IMG/VR virus record: IMGVR_UViG_3300026488_000001
Location: 24,756-88,755 of that record
Direction: 5' to 3' (one strand)
Source of the DNA: a virus
Length of the DNA stretch: 64,000 nt
The notes under the pieces: model-generated
What the model was told of the DNA's origin: nothing
Database searches by the model: none
What the model saw: only the letters and a program-made list of their open reading frames with translations
Position numbers and translations under genes: made by a program
Part shown: in pieces, positions 50,484 to 59,237 of the stretch
How the letters are laid out: each line of letters opens with the position of its first letter
How positions within the stretch are numbered: the stretch's first letter is position 1

Positions 50484-51848
50484 ATGAGTCTTGGACAGTT
50501 TTTCTTTAAAAATAGCTCAAGAAGCAGTAGTGTTTCTTTACCAGAAGGTGTAAAATTTGCTCCAGATGGGTCTATTAGATTTGTAGGTAATGCTACAGTA
50601 TTTTCAGATCAAGTTACTCATAACATAACTCCAAACAATGAAGTTGTTGAATATGTACTTTCAGCTTCTGAAACTGAGGTAAATGTTGATTATGGTATAC
50701 TTGATAATAAGGTTTATGTTAAGGTAAAAGGATTAAACCCTGGAGAAAAGATTTATTATTATTTTACTAAGTCAAATTCGGGGAAACCTAGAAATGATAA
50801 AGTCTTTTTCTGGTATGATGACTTTGAGAGTTATAATACTACTGATGACTTGAAAAAGAGATACTCTACAGGTGGACATAAACCTTGGCTTGTAGATACA
50901 AATATAAGGTATACTGGAACTAGATCAGTATGTTCTGATCCTAGCATAACAGACAATCAAAATAGTTATCTTCAATTTTCAATAGATATACCAGAAGATG
51001 CAATAATTTCTTTTTATCAAAAAGTAAGTTCAGAGCGTAGTTATGACTATCTCAGATTCTATATAGACAATAGTCAAATTTTAGCTATTTCAGGAGAAGT
51101 AAACTGGACTAAGTTTGAAAATCAAGTAAATAAAGGAATGCATACATTTAAATGGATGTATACTAAAGACGGTTCAGTTACTAGAGGTGCAGATAAAGGT
51201 TGGATTGACAACTTGGTTATTCGTTCAGCTTTAGATTCTCTATATACTGAAGTTAAAGAACTTTCTCCAGGACAATATGAAGTAACAATAATAAATGACA
51301 CTTCTGAAATTATTAGTGATGCTCAAATCAAGATACCAGGTTTACCTGTTGATAATTATATGGTTATAATGAAATCCATAACTCCAGCATTAACAACTAT
51401 AGCATTTCCTCCAGATAAGATTTCTTCTATTCAGTTCTATACACAGTTTTCCCACGACATAAGAATAGGAAGCTCTTGTAGATTCCATTTACATACTTTT
51501 ATTCCACCTGATGCTACTCCAGGTAAGGTTAAACTTCAACTTGAGTGGAAAACTTTACCTGTAGAAAGAGTTATTGGAGATGAAAGGATTACTAAAGGAA
51601 ATTTCTCAACTTCTACTCATAAAATTACTAAAGTATTTGAGATAACTGAAGATGATATAGGTAAACATATAGTTCTAAATTTTGGTGAAATAGATAAAGT
51701 ATTTTCTATTTCACAGATAATTTTTCATAGACTAACAAGACTTGGAACTCATGAGGAAGATACTTTTGACTATGAAATACCTATACTATTTGTTGATTGG
51801 CATACTGAGATAGACTCACTTGGTTCTCAGGATGAATTCATAAAGTGA
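50484..51848 (+). CDS. Adhesin with jelly-roll (MAM/concanavalin-like) domain, 454 aa
   Basis: Residues about 110-245 (FWYDDFESYNT..., IISFYQKVSSERSYDYLRFY, GMHTFKWMYTKDGSV, GWIDNLVI) form a typical carbohydrate-binding jelly roll seen in secreted and phage-surface proteins. Flanking regions are beta-rich. TGAGGTAAGCT precedes the ATG. Likely part of the host recognition apparatus. Confidence 0.78.
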   Translation: MSLGQFFFKNSSRSSSVSLPEGVKFAPDGSIRFVGNATVFSDQVTHNITPNNEVVEYVLSASETEVNVDYGILDNKVYVKVKGLNPGEKIYYYFTKSNSGKPRNDKVFFWYDDFESYNTTDDLKKRYSTGGHKPWLVDTNIRYTGTRSVCSDPSITDNQNSYLQFSIDIPEDAIISFYQKVSSERSYDYLRFYIDNSQILAISGEVNWTKFENQVNKGMHTFKWMYTKDGSVTRGADKGWIDNLVIRSALDSLYTEVKELSPGQYEVTIINDTSEIISDAQIKIPGLPVDNYMVIMKSITPALTTIAFPPDKISSIQFYTQFSHDIRIGSSCRFHLHTFIPPDATPGKVKLQLEWKTLPVERVIGDERITKGNFSTSTHKITKVFEITEDDIGKHIVLNFGEIDKVFSISQIIFHRLTRLGTHEEDTFDYEIPILFVDWHTEIDSLGSQDEFIK

Positions 51849-51857
51849 GGTGTTGAA

Positions 51858-52271
51858 ATGACTGAAAGAGAATCTATCTTATCTCAACTTACTACAAGTT
51901 TTATCCATCGTTATTATCCAGAATGGAAACAAAGGAGTGATAATACAGATTGGAAACTTCATACTACAAGATTAGTTACATATTCGGAAGGTAAGCTTAC
52001 TACTGATCAAATAGGTAAGCTCATATACATATCTTCTGCTAAAATTCTTGAAGGAAAATCTGATTTTAAAACTGAACTTGATAACCTTTGTCAAGAATTC
52101 AATTTAAGAGAAAGTTGGGAACAGTTGCTTAAAGTTGGAATTAGAACAGGTTGGGTAAACATTATTAAACAAATGCATTATAGAATTCTCAATGATCTAT
52201 CAATACCAGATACAAAACTTTACTTTGCTGTAAGACAATCTTATATCCCTCTTACCAAGTTTCTACCTTAA
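51858..52271 (+). CDS. Tail fibre assembly-like protein 2, 137 aa
   Basis: WEQLLKVGIRTGWVNIIKQ is nearly the same as in the 233-residue protein at 43459; the N-terminal fibre-assembly domain is absent here. It follows the jelly-roll adhesin, implying each adhesin has its own chaperone. GAGGTGTTGAA precedes the ATG. Confidence 0.7.
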   Translation: MTERESILSQLTTSFIHRYYPEWKQRSDNTDWKLHTTRLVTYSEGKLTTDQIGKLIYISSAKILEGKSDFKTELDNLCQEFNLRESWEQLLKVGIRTGWVNIIKQMHYRILNDLSIPDTKLYFAVRQSYIPLTKFLP

Positions 52272-52283
52272 TGGGAGGTTATT

Positions 52284-52649
52284 ATGATTCAAGTTTTTAA
52301 TAAAAATGGTGAAAAAATTGCTGAATCCGATAGTAGTATTTCAGTAGAAATAGAAAATTCTAGAAGGGATTGTATGGTCTACATTGATTATATTAAAGGT
52401 AGTGAAGATTCTATTACTGTTTCTTTTGGAGCTAAAGAAGTTACCACAGGTGAAATATTTCCTATTCAGCAAGATGATGGTTCAAAACTAATTAACTATG
52501 AGAGAATTTTAGATCGTGGGAAATATAGAATTTATATTCCTATGGCAGAAAATGAAGAAGCTTTACAGGTTAATATAACTATGAATGGTGATTTGTCTTC
52601 TGAAGGAAATGTTAAGGTATGGGTTATTCCAATATATCAAACTTTCTAA
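52284..52649 (+). CDS. Hypothetical beta-rich protein, 121 aa
   Basis: A small beta-sandwich-like protein, no signal peptide and no family recognised. TGGGAGGTTATT precedes the ATG. It ends the adhesin cluster just before the lysis genes. Confidence 0.6.
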   Translation: MIQVFNKNGEKIAESDSSISVEIENSRRDCMVYIDYIKGSEDSITVSFGAKEVTTGEIFPIQQDDGSKLINYERILDRGKYRIYIPMAENEEALQVNITMNGDLSSEGNVKVWVIPIYQTF

Positions 52650-52658
52650 GAGGTTAAA

Positions 52659-53114
52659 ATGTCTTTTTTGCTGAAATTGCTTTTTAGTAGAACTGGTATA
52701 GCTTTGCTTTCATCATTGTTTATTTGGGCTGAATTGACTTACTTTAAAGTTAAGACTGAGTATCTTCAAAACAAGATTATTACTCTTAAATCTGAGATAA
52801 AACAGAAACAAACTCTTATTAACAACTTGAATTCTCAAATTGAGCTTATTCAAGCTCAGCTTTCATCTTGTTACTCTACTTATGAATCATATAAACAATC
52901 TTGTGAAAAAATTTTAAGGGAAAGAGATAACTTGATTACTAAATTGGCTAAACTTAAGTCAACTGTTCATAGGTTAGAACATACCAATAAAGTTTTAAGA
53001 AATCAAATTATCAAGGTAGAAGTGAATCCTACTGATGAGGTTTCTAATGTCTTACAGTTCAAGAATATTTATGACAATTCTATTTCTGTTGATAGTAATA
53101 CTAATGTTAAGTAG
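52659..53114 (+). CDS. Inner-membrane spanin (Rz-like), 151 aa
   Basis: An N-terminal membrane segment (residues about 10-28) is followed by a long coiled coil (EYLQNKIITLKSEIKQKQ onward). This is the classic i-spanin layout. The overlapping o-spanin gene begins inside its 3' end, in another frame. Together they fuse inner and outer membranes in the last lysis step. Confidence 0.82.
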   Translation: MSFLLKLLFSRTGIALLSSLFIWAELTYFKVKTEYLQNKIITLKSEIKQKQTLINNLNSQIELIQAQLSSCYSTYESYKQSCEKILRERDNLITKLAKLKSTVHRLEHTNKVLRNQIIKVEVNPTDEVSNVLQFKNIYDNSISVDSNTNVK

Positions 53115-53379
53115 TTGTGGAAGTGTTCAACAACCACAAGTTATCTATAAAACTAAAGTTGTTTATAAGTGTGACTTACCCAAACTTCCTAATCCTCCCA
53201 AACCTCCAAAGGTAAACCTGTATAAAGTTGAAAACCAAAATAAGATTTACTATTGCTATGATTCTGATTCTGCTACCGAAGTTGCTAAATACTTAACAGT
53301 CTTACTTGAATATGTAAAAACCTGTCATCTTATCACTCAACAAGGAGTATCAAATGGAACTGATAGATTTTCTCGATAA
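53035..53379 (+). CDS. Outer-membrane spanin lipoprotein (Rz1-like), 114 aa
   Basis: A signal sequence with lipobox LSSC (Cys28) is followed by a proline-rich segment (LPKLPNPPKPPK). This is an o-spanin. It overlaps the i-spanin by 80 bases and the next gene by 26. The start at 53035 could instead be 53047 or 53071. Its presence implies a host with an outer membrane. Confidence 0.82.
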   Translation: MRFLMSYSSRIFMTILFLLIVILMLSSCGSVQQPQVIYKTKVVYKCDLPKLPNPPKPPKVNLYKVENQNKIYYCYDSDSATEVAKYLTVLLEYVKTCHLITQQGVSNGTDRFSR

Positions 53380-53758
53380 AGCTATCAATGAGTATCCCAC
53401 TTGGAAACTAATGGTAGTTTCTCTTAGTATAGGAATAGGTGGAGTAATCGGATTTCTTATTACAAGAACTTTTTATTCTTTCATAGTTAAGTTGTTTACA
53501 ATGAAACCTAAATCTGAAGACCACTCAGATAAAGTTATTGATTTGCAGTTTAAAAATCTTGAAACTCTTATCAACAGTTTAGAAGAACTTATCAAGTCCA
53601 AAGAAAAACTTGACAATAAAAGTAATGAACTCATATTAGAAAAGTTGAATGAGATAAAAAAACTTGCTGAGAAACTTCATGAAAAATTTGACAAAGAATT
53701 TCACACTAAACTTGATGAGATATCCGACAAAATCAACAATATCTCCTGGAGGAGCTAA
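53354..53758 (+). CDS. Single-TM coiled-coil protein (holin or lysis-associated candidate)
   Basis: 134 residues: a short N-terminal amphipathic part, one TM helix (about residues 18-38, VVSLSIGIGGVIGFLITRTF), and a long coiled coil. It starts MELIDFLDKAI, slightly like the head-module tag but probably by chance. It could be a holin, antiholin or membrane anchor; gene order supports lysis. Confidence 0.6.
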   Translation: MELIDFLDKAINEYPTWKLMVVSLSIGIGGVIGFLITRTFYSFIVKLFTMKPKSEDHSDKVIDLQFKNLETLINSLEELIKSKEKLDNKSNELILEKLNEIKKLAEKLHEKFDKEFHTKLDEISDKINNISWRS

Positions 53759-54537
53759 TGTCCTGTTCTAAATCCTGTAACTTGGACTTCTGTTCTGCAA
53801 CTGATATTACTAACATAGTCAAGCAAATTCATTTTCCACCTATTCCTAATACTGATAATTTTACTAAAGTTGACCAAGATTTAAGGTTAACAACAGCAGG
53901 TTCAAGGTGGCTGTCAATAATAGCTAAAACGATTAGTAATATTCTACTCGAACTTAGATATTGCAAGATAAAATTCCATCCTACTACTTATATGATAATA
54001 AGAGTTAAGTATTCTCTTTGGAGTCTTTGGTATCATCAAATAATGAATTACTTTTCTACACTTACTTATTATCCTTGTGATGGTTATCCTGAAGTGATTT
54101 TACAATCAGCTAAAGATATAGAGAAAAGATATACTGAGGAGTTGGTAAAACAAGATGGGGAAATTGTAAAATACTTTTTAGAATTGCATAGTCAAATATT
54201 CAAAGTATTTTACAAGAGAATAGACGAAATTCTAAATAAAGATTTACCTAAAGATGAAATTCTTGACAATATAGGGATGCTTTTATCAGGAGGATTAGCA
54301 TATTCAGTATGCGAAGCGACTTCAATAGACACTTTCATACAAGATTGTCCTCATATCTTTATACTACCTGAAGTATTTTACCTAAATAAAGAAATTAACA
54401 TATTTAAACTTTTACACAAGTCTTTCCCGAATCAAAAGTTTAAGATATACTATATCAATCCGAGTCCTGAAACTCGAACAATTGTTAAGTGGTATTTGGA
54501 ACAAGAGAATTTACTTGATTATGCAGTAACTTATTAA
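53758..54537 (+). CDS. Hypothetical protein, 259 aa
   Basis: An N-terminal Cys cluster (MSCSKSCNLDFC) might bind metal. The rest is an alpha/beta protein, perhaps membrane-associated through helices around residues 80-95. No family recognised. It starts at the last base of the preceding gene (coupled translation) and lies within the lysis region. Confidence 0.6.
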   Translation: MSCSKSCNLDFCSATDITNIVKQIHFPPIPNTDNFTKVDQDLRLTTAGSRWLSIIAKTISNILLELRYCKIKFHPTTYMIIRVKYSLWSLWYHQIMNYFSTLTYYPCDGYPEVILQSAKDIEKRYTEELVKQDGEIVKYFLELHSQIFKVFYKRIDEILNKDLPKDEILDNIGMLLSGGLAYSVCEATSIDTFIQDCPHIFILPEVFYLNKEINIFKLLHKSFPNQKFKIYYINPSPETRTIVKWYLEQENLLDYAVTY

Positions 54538-54548
54538 AGGAGACAGTT

Positions 54549-54800
54549 ATGGAAAACCTTAATCCTATTGAAATGTTAACTATTTCTAAACTACTTGGAT
54601 TAGTCTTGTTTATTATTACAGCTCTTACTACTGTATTTTTAACAAGGTTGGCAGTTCTTTCAATCTTTAAGAAAGAATTTGAGATTATTCATAAGAAAGT
54701 TTTCGAAGAAGGAAATATCGCAGTAGCTATTTATTCAGGATTAATCATAGGATTGATAGCTTTAGGATTAATCTATGCTTTCACAAACTTTATGCTTTAG
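54549..54800 (+). CDS. Two-TM small membrane protein, DUF350-like; holin candidate
   Basis: 83 residues with two membrane helices (about residues 14-36 and 57-80). EEGNIAVAIYSGLIIGLI resembles the second half of DUF350 membrane proteins. Immediately upstream of a signal-bearing transglycosylase, which fits a class II holin. GGAGACAGTT precedes the ATG. Confidence 0.65.
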   Translation: MENLNPIEMLTISKLLGLVLFIITALTTVFLTRLAVLSIFKKEFEIIHKKVFEEGNIAVAIYSGLIIGLIALGLIYAFTNFML

Positions 54801-54810
54801 GTAGAAAGTT

Positions 54811-55395
54811 ATGAGAAAGTCAATTCTAATCTTTCTTATTTGGCTGTTTATGGGATTTTTCAATATTTCTCAAGGGTTAACTATTGACCAAGTAATAAAC
54901 AACCATAAATACGATATATATTTCCAAAGGTATGGTAAAAGATATTTCTGGTGGTTGGATTGGAGATGGTTTAAAGCTCAGGCAATTCAAGAAAGTTTAT
55001 TAAACCCTAAAGCTAAGAGTTATGTAGGTGCTTTAGGATTAATGCAAATAATGCCTGAAACGGGAAAATGGTTAGGTATTAAAAACCCTAATCTTCTCCT
55101 TATTCCAGAAATAAATATAGCAACTGGTATTAAATATAATTGGATAATTGCGAAGTGGTGGAGGAAGAGATTTAGAAGACTTGAATACTTAGAAAAACTT
55201 AATTACATATTTGCTTCTTATAATGCAGGAATGGGTTGGGTTTACAAATCGTGGAAAGATGCTGGAAGACCTTATTATTGGAGGGAGTTTAGAGACAATT
55301 TATGTAAGTTTACTGGTAGGCATTGTAGGGAAACTATTACCTATGTGAATAGAATTAATTACTACTATTGGTTTAAATTGAGGAGTATAAAATGA
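54811..55395 (+). CDS. Secreted lytic transglycosylase (SLT) endolysin, 194 aa
   Basis: An N-terminal signal sequence (about residues 3-22) precedes the goose-lysozyme-like SLT domain: catalytic Glu61 in AIQESLLNPKAKS, GALGLMQIMPETG and FASYNAGMGWV. It cleaves peptidoglycan glycan strands. A signal means export without a holin is possible, as in pinholin-type lysis. A second unrelated SLT lies on the other strand at 57120. Confidence 0.88.
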   Translation: MRKSILIFLIWLFMGFFNISQGLTIDQVINNHKYDIYFQRYGKRYFWWLDWRWFKAQAIQESLLNPKAKSYVGALGLMQIMPETGKWLGIKNPNLLLIPEINIATGIKYNWIIAKWWRKRFRRLEYLEKLNYIFASYNAGMGWVYKSWKDAGRPYYWREFRDNLCKFTGRHCRETITYVNRINYYYWFKLRSIK

Positions 55396-55991
55396 AGTGT
55401 TTAACTCATTTTAGTTTCTTTCTTATTAGACTTCCTTTCACCCCAATTAAAAAGATTTTGAGTTTCCTTTTGTTTCCATTGGTATACCCTCTTAGGTATA
55501 CCATTTGGAGGTCCACTAATGCTTATACTGAAACAAGATGGGAAATTGAAAAAGTAGTCAAGTATAATAAAGGAATCAAACTTTTCATTTGGTTTTTCTT
55601 TGATGACTCTATTTATAGTGATTATGGAGTTGATTTCCATCCTACAAAGCATAAGTCAAGATTAGTAGAGTTATTGTGTAAGTATATTTTTAGAGAGAAT
55701 AAAACGATTTGTAACTTTCTAAGGTCTTGGTATTGGGCAGGATGGAGAAACTCGTCTAATAATCTTAGTCATTATCTTGCTGAAGTTTGGATAGGAAAAT
55801 ACAAAGGTTTAGCTAAAAACTGTATTAAGAATAAATACATTACTTATGAAATTCGAAAATTTACTTATACTGAAAGACCTTACCTTGAAATAAGGTTTAG
55901 AATAGGTAAAAGAAAATGTTATGCAAATATAGGATGGTTAAAATCAGGCAAATTTGAAGGTATTAAACTGAGGTGTAAAAATGAAACTTAA
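55392..55991 (+). CDS. Hypothetical protein with hydrophobic N-terminus, 199 aa
   Basis: Overlaps the SLT gene by four bases. The first 40 residues are hydrophobic (SFFLIRLPFTPIKKILSFLL); the rest is aromatic and basic with WYWAGWRNSSNNLSHYLAE. Similar phage proteins of unknown function occur next to lysis enzymes. No catalytic motif certain. Confidence 0.6.
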   Translation: MKCLTHFSFFLIRLPFTPIKKILSFLLFPLVYPLRYTIWRSTNAYTETRWEIEKVVKYNKGIKLFIWFFFDDSIYSDYGVDFHPTKHKSRLVELLCKYIFRENKTICNFLRSWYWAGWRNSSNNLSHYLAEVWIGKYKGLAKNCIKNKYITYEIRKFTYTERPYLEIRFRIGKRKCYANIGWLKSGKFEGIKLRCKNET

Positions 55992-56544
55992 AACACCACA
56001 ACTTCAACAAGTTTTAAAATTCTCTTCAGAACCTTACCAAATTAGAGTAATATTTTTTGAGGGATTATCATTAATATCTAAACTAATTAGATGGTTTACA
56101 AGAAGTAAATTCTCTCATGTAGGATTTGACTTAGACAATTATTACAGAGTGGAAGCCTGGGAAAATACACGAAATAAAAGATTTGGTATATTTGGAGCTA
56201 AATGGCAACTTACTACTTCCAGTTTTCATACCAGAGGAACACCTTACACTATTCTTGCAAAAGAAGTAAAATTTGATTTGTATATAGAATATCTAAAGGT
56301 ATTGGATTTTATTTGTCAAGCAGGATTACCTTATGACTGGATGGAAATAATTAAATTTATTACCAAAGGTAAAGAATCTGAACCAAACGGCAAATTTGTA
56401 TGTTCTACTGGAACTTGTTTTATTCTTCAGTACTTAGATGTTTTACCAAGTGAAATCCCTTACTGGAGACAATCTCCAGAAGATGTTTATGAGTTATGTT
56501 TAGCTAATGGATTTAGAGTAATTGAAAAAGGAAAGATTAGTTAA
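55981..56544 (+). CDS. NlpC/P60-like (permuted papain fold) hydrolase, 187 aa
   Basis: His46 in RSKFSHVGFD and Cys141 in KFVCSTGTCF, in that order, match the circularly permuted YiiX/NlpC-type cysteine hydrolases that cut peptides or amides. It overlaps the previous gene by 11 bases. It may act on cell-wall peptides during lysis or entry, or on acylated host substrates. Confidence 0.75.
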   Translation: MKLKTPQLQQVLKFSSEPYQIRVIFFEGLSLISKLIRWFTRSKFSHVGFDLDNYYRVEAWENTRNKRFGIFGAKWQLTTSSFHTRGTPYTILAKEVKFDLYIEYLKVLDFICQAGLPYDWMEIIKFITKGKESEPNGKFVCSTGTCFILQYLDVLPSEIPYWRQSPEDVYELCLANGFRVIEKGKIS

Positions 56545-56590
56545 ATCTAACTATATTAGTTTTACTAACTAAAAACAAAAGGGAGGAATA

Positions 56591-57058
56591 ATGAACTTCA
56601 AAGAATTACTTAAAAAAGCAAAGAAATATGTTAAAAAGCCAATTCCAATTAAAGCTATTCAAATGGAACAAGATTTTGAAGTGGAAACTTTAGAAGGATT
56701 AATGAAAGGAAGAGCTGGTGATTATTTGGTGGAGGGTGTAGATGGAGAGTTATATCCTTGCAGGAGGGAAATATTTGAAGAGACATATATCTGTGTAGAT
56801 GAATATAAGAAAGGATTCATTTTTCTTAATGATGAGGATATGTCAATATTAAATTTGCCTTTTATAGCTAAGTATTTCCTTAGAATTGGAGACAATGGGT
56901 ATAATCATTTTTATATTGAAGTTTCTGTGAATGGAAATGTTTATAAACTTGACTTCTTTTATCCTGATAAAGTACCAATGCTTCAAGATAAAGAATTTGT
57001 AAGAATTATGATAGCTAGGTATTTTAGAAATCAAGTAATGGATGAAAGTAAAGAATGA
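56591..57058 (+). CDS. Hypothetical protein, 155 aa, with phage PGDYG-like segment
   Basis: Residues 16-70 (KPIPIKAIQMEQ, GRAGDYLVEGVDGELYPCRREIFEETY) match a small domain common in phages, of unknown function. AGGGAGGAATA precedes the ATG. It is the last rightward gene before the bidirectional terminator. Confidence 0.65.
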   Translation: MNFKELLKKAKKYVKKPIPIKAIQMEQDFEVETLEGLMKGRAGDYLVEGVDGELYPCRREIFEETYICVDEYKKGFIFLNDEDMSILNLPFIAKYFLRIGDNGYNHFYIEVSVNGNVYKLDFFYPDKVPMLQDKEFVRIMIARYFRNQVMDESKE

Positions 57059-57082
57059 AGAATTGGTTTTGTTTAGGTAATT

Positions 57083-57113
57083 AAAGAGGCCGAAACCTAA
57101 TCGGCCTCTTTTC
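57083..57113. terminator. Bidirectional terminator between converging gene blocks
   Basis: A perfect 11-bp stem AAAGAGGCCGA / TCGGCCTCTTT with a seven-base loop; the T and A runs at its ends serve both directions. Rightward genes end at 57058 and leftward genes end at 57120. Confidence 0.9.
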
Positions 57114-57119
57114 CAAAGT

Positions 57120-57800
57120 TTAACTTATATCCTTAATAATATCTCTTACTTTCCTAATTTTTCTTAAAACCATTTTCCTATACTTCTTTCCAAACCAATC
57201 TTTTCCGTAATATCTTTCAATTGCCTTTTCCCAACTCCCCTCTTTTTCATAGTAATATCTAAGTATATATGTACCTACTTCTATATTTATTTGAGGATAC
57301 CACAATACTTCTTCTGGAATGTTAAGTTTCTTAGTCCATACTTCAGGGTTAATTTGCATTATTCCAATACAACCTGCACTTGAAACAACATTTACTTTAA
57401 AATGACTCTCTTGCCAGGCTACTGCTAGTATTACTTCAACAGGAACTGAATACTTGTTAGATGATTGTATAATAGTTTTAGATATGACTTTAACTAAATG
57501 ATTGGGAAGATAAGGGTTAACTTCTTTTATAAAGAGACTCAATTTCTTAGTTTTATTCTCTTGTTTAATAAGATAATTTACTTGTTTCTTTACATCTTCT
57601 ATTGAACTTGAAATCTTGTCAATCTTATTAGATAATTCTTCAACCTTTTGTTCAATATTATTAGCTTTAATTTCATTAGTTGTTCTATAAACTTCAATCT
57701 TGTTAGTGATAATAAAAATATGGTGAAGGAGAACAAAAACAATAACAAAAATCATAACTAATCCAACTGTTTCAAAATCTACATTCCTACCCTCTCTCAT
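57120..57800 (-). CDS. Membrane-anchored lytic transglycosylase (SLT), 226 aa
   Basis: One N-terminal TM helix (about residues 12-32), a coiled coil (about 45-80), then SLT: catalytic Glu131 in AVAWQESHFKVNVVSSAG, CIGIMQINPEVW. The design differs from the secreted SLT at 54811 and could act in remodelling or in DNA entry if virion-bound. The ATG at 57800 follows TTAGAGGTGAGA; GTG at 57806 is an alternative. Confidence 0.85.
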   Translation of the reverse strand: MREGRNVDFETVGLVMIFVIVFVLLHHIFIITNKIEVYRTTNEIKANNIEQKVEELSNKIDKISSSIEDVKKQVNYLIKQENKTKKLSLFIKEVNPYLPNHLVKVISKTIIQSSNKYSVPVEVILAVAWQESHFKVNVVSSAGCIGIMQINPEVWTKKLNIPEEVLWYPQINIEVGTYILRYYYEKEGSWEKAIERYYGKDWFGKKYRKMVLRKIRKVRDIIKDIS

Positions 57801-57808
57801 TCTCACCT

Positions 57809-58564
57809 CTAAGGAGTAAGACTTTTCATCTTTTCAATAATCATATCAATCCCTTCATCAAAATTCTCCTCTATTAGCCTCTTCCTTCCCCAAGGATTGG
57901 ATAAACTAATAACAATATTACCTACCTGATATTTATCATAACCAGCTTCAATAAACTCTTGCCTTTTTTGGTTGAAAATCTCCCTGAGTTCCATTAACTT
58001 ATTAGCTCTTTCTTGTCTTAGAGCTAATCCTTCTGAAAGATGAACATTTTCAGCTTTATCAATCTTCTTAATCAGATTGTAGAAAGTAGAAGCTGGGAAA
58101 CGACTGTCCATAGCATAACAAAGTCCAAAGGTTACTAGGCACATTTCTCCAATAGTATCTTCCACTATAAATTCAGTTTCATTAGGTATAGTTTTGATAA
58201 ACTCTTTATAGACCTTTAAAGCTTCTATTGACTTATCTTTAACATTAGGAGCTTTCTCAATGTTCATGTCAAGGATATACTTAGTATCTTCAAATGGAAT
58301 TACTAAAACAGGTATTTCTCCACTAACTCCCAACTTCTTTAGAGCCATTAGTCTATGCTGACCATTAACAATCCAGTACTTACCATTGCTTTCATATCCA
58401 ATAAGAGGGTCTAGAAAACCTAGCTTGGTCATTGATTTAACTAAGTTATCAACATGTTTTTCACTAATTTCCCTTTGTAAGGGAGAAGGTTCTACCAAGT
58501 TGATATCAACTAACTTAATAATTCTTTCCTTACCACTTACAGGTTCGGTATACTTCAGTTCCAT
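57809..58564 (-). CDS. ParB/Srx-like nuclease-domain protein, 251 aa
   Basis: An N-terminal ParB-like domain: VEPSPLQREISEKHVDNLV and YWIVNGQHRLMALKKLG (the NGxHR motif). ParB-type proteins bind DNA or hydrolyse nucleotides. The C-terminal half is helical and unknown. AGGAGGGTTAGG precedes the ATG. Its role could be regulation, DNA modification or a CTPase switch. Confidence 0.8.
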   Translation of the reverse strand: MELKYTEPVSGKERIIKLVDINLVEPSPLQREISEKHVDNLVKSMTKLGFLDPLIGYESNGKYWIVNGQHRLMALKKLGVSGEIPVLVIPFEDTKYILDMNIEKAPNVKDKSIEALKVYKEFIKTIPNETEFIVEDTIGEMCLVTFGLCYAMDSRFPASTFYNLIKKIDKAENVHLSEGLALRQERANKLMELREIFNQKRQEFIEAGYDKYQVGNIVISLSNPWGRKRLIEENFDEGIDMIIEKMKSLTP

Positions 58565-58587
58565 CCTAACCCTCCTTTTAGAGGATT

Positions 58588-58929
58588 TTAATTATATCTG
58601 TTTGCCATATTCTTTGCGAAGGTAAATGCCTTACTAATTCCTGTCTTTCCTCTAAAGAGAAAAACCTTTTTCATAGAAGGGTCATAATACAGAGCATAAT
58701 ATGGTGAAGCAACAACAAGAATAGGAAGAATTTCCCCACCCCAAATTGACCGTCTTCCATACTCATACACTTTTATGTGAGTATTAGGAGGTTGCAAAAT
58801 CGGATACTGTGTATCAGATTCATAATCATAAAAGAAGGATATCTTTTCTCTAGTTCTAGGAGTTACTACTTCTACTGGGTTCCAATCTTTCTTTTTAGAA
58901 AGGTACCAATTATTTACTCTTTCTTTCAT
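58588..58929 (-). CDS. Hypothetical protein, 113 aa
   Basis: Start at 58929 because AGGAGGTGTGAAG is directly upstream; an earlier in-frame ATG (58986) has none. Beta-rich with a basic C-terminus (AFTFAKNMANRYN). No family recognised. Confidence 0.65.
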   Translation of the reverse strand: MKERVNNWYLSKKKDWNPVEVVTPRTREKISFFYDYESDTQYPILQPPNTHIKVYEYGRRSIWGGEILPILVVASPYYALYYDPSMKKVFLFRGKTGISKAFTFAKNMANRYN

Positions 58930-58995
58930 CTTCACACCTCCTAATCCGTTTTCTCTAAATATAGCCAGATTAGGAGGAAATGTCAACCCTTTTTC

Positions 58996-59190
58996 TTAAA
59001 ATCTACCTTGTTTTTCCTCTATTTCGCTTGATCCAACTGAAGGGTATATTTCAGCTAGTTCAAGTGGAATAATTTCTCTGAAATACAAATTCAATATTTT
59101 CCCACTCTTCTTAAAGTTGAAAAAGAATTGGATAAAGACACCTGTTATGCCAAGTTCAGCTTTTCTGATTACTGTTACCTTTCCAGCCGT
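58996..59190 (-). CDS. Small protein, 64 aa, apparent ACG start
   Basis: Between neighbouring leftward genes lies an open frame without an ATG, GTG or TTG at the right place. AGGAGG on the minus strand is followed six bases later by ACG (59188-59190), then an open frame beginning AGKVTVIRKAELGITGVFI. A stop codon lies just before the ribosome binding site in this frame, so ACG is the only well-placed start. Protein is beta-like with an acidic end. See the similar case at 2769. Confidence 0.55.
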   Translation of the reverse strand, partial: TAGKVTVIRKAELGITGVFIQFFFNFKKSGKILNLYFREIIPLELAEIYPSVGSSEIEEKQGRF

Positions 59191-59237
59191 CCTACGCCTC
59201 CTAATTTATATAAGTTGTTTGGGGAATTTTACTTACT

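Noticed and set aside
53354-53390. Shared head-module tag in the lysis-region protein (MELIDFLDKAI)
   Set aside because: Only partly matches, lacks the L-L-E end, and the gene is far from the head module; probably chance.
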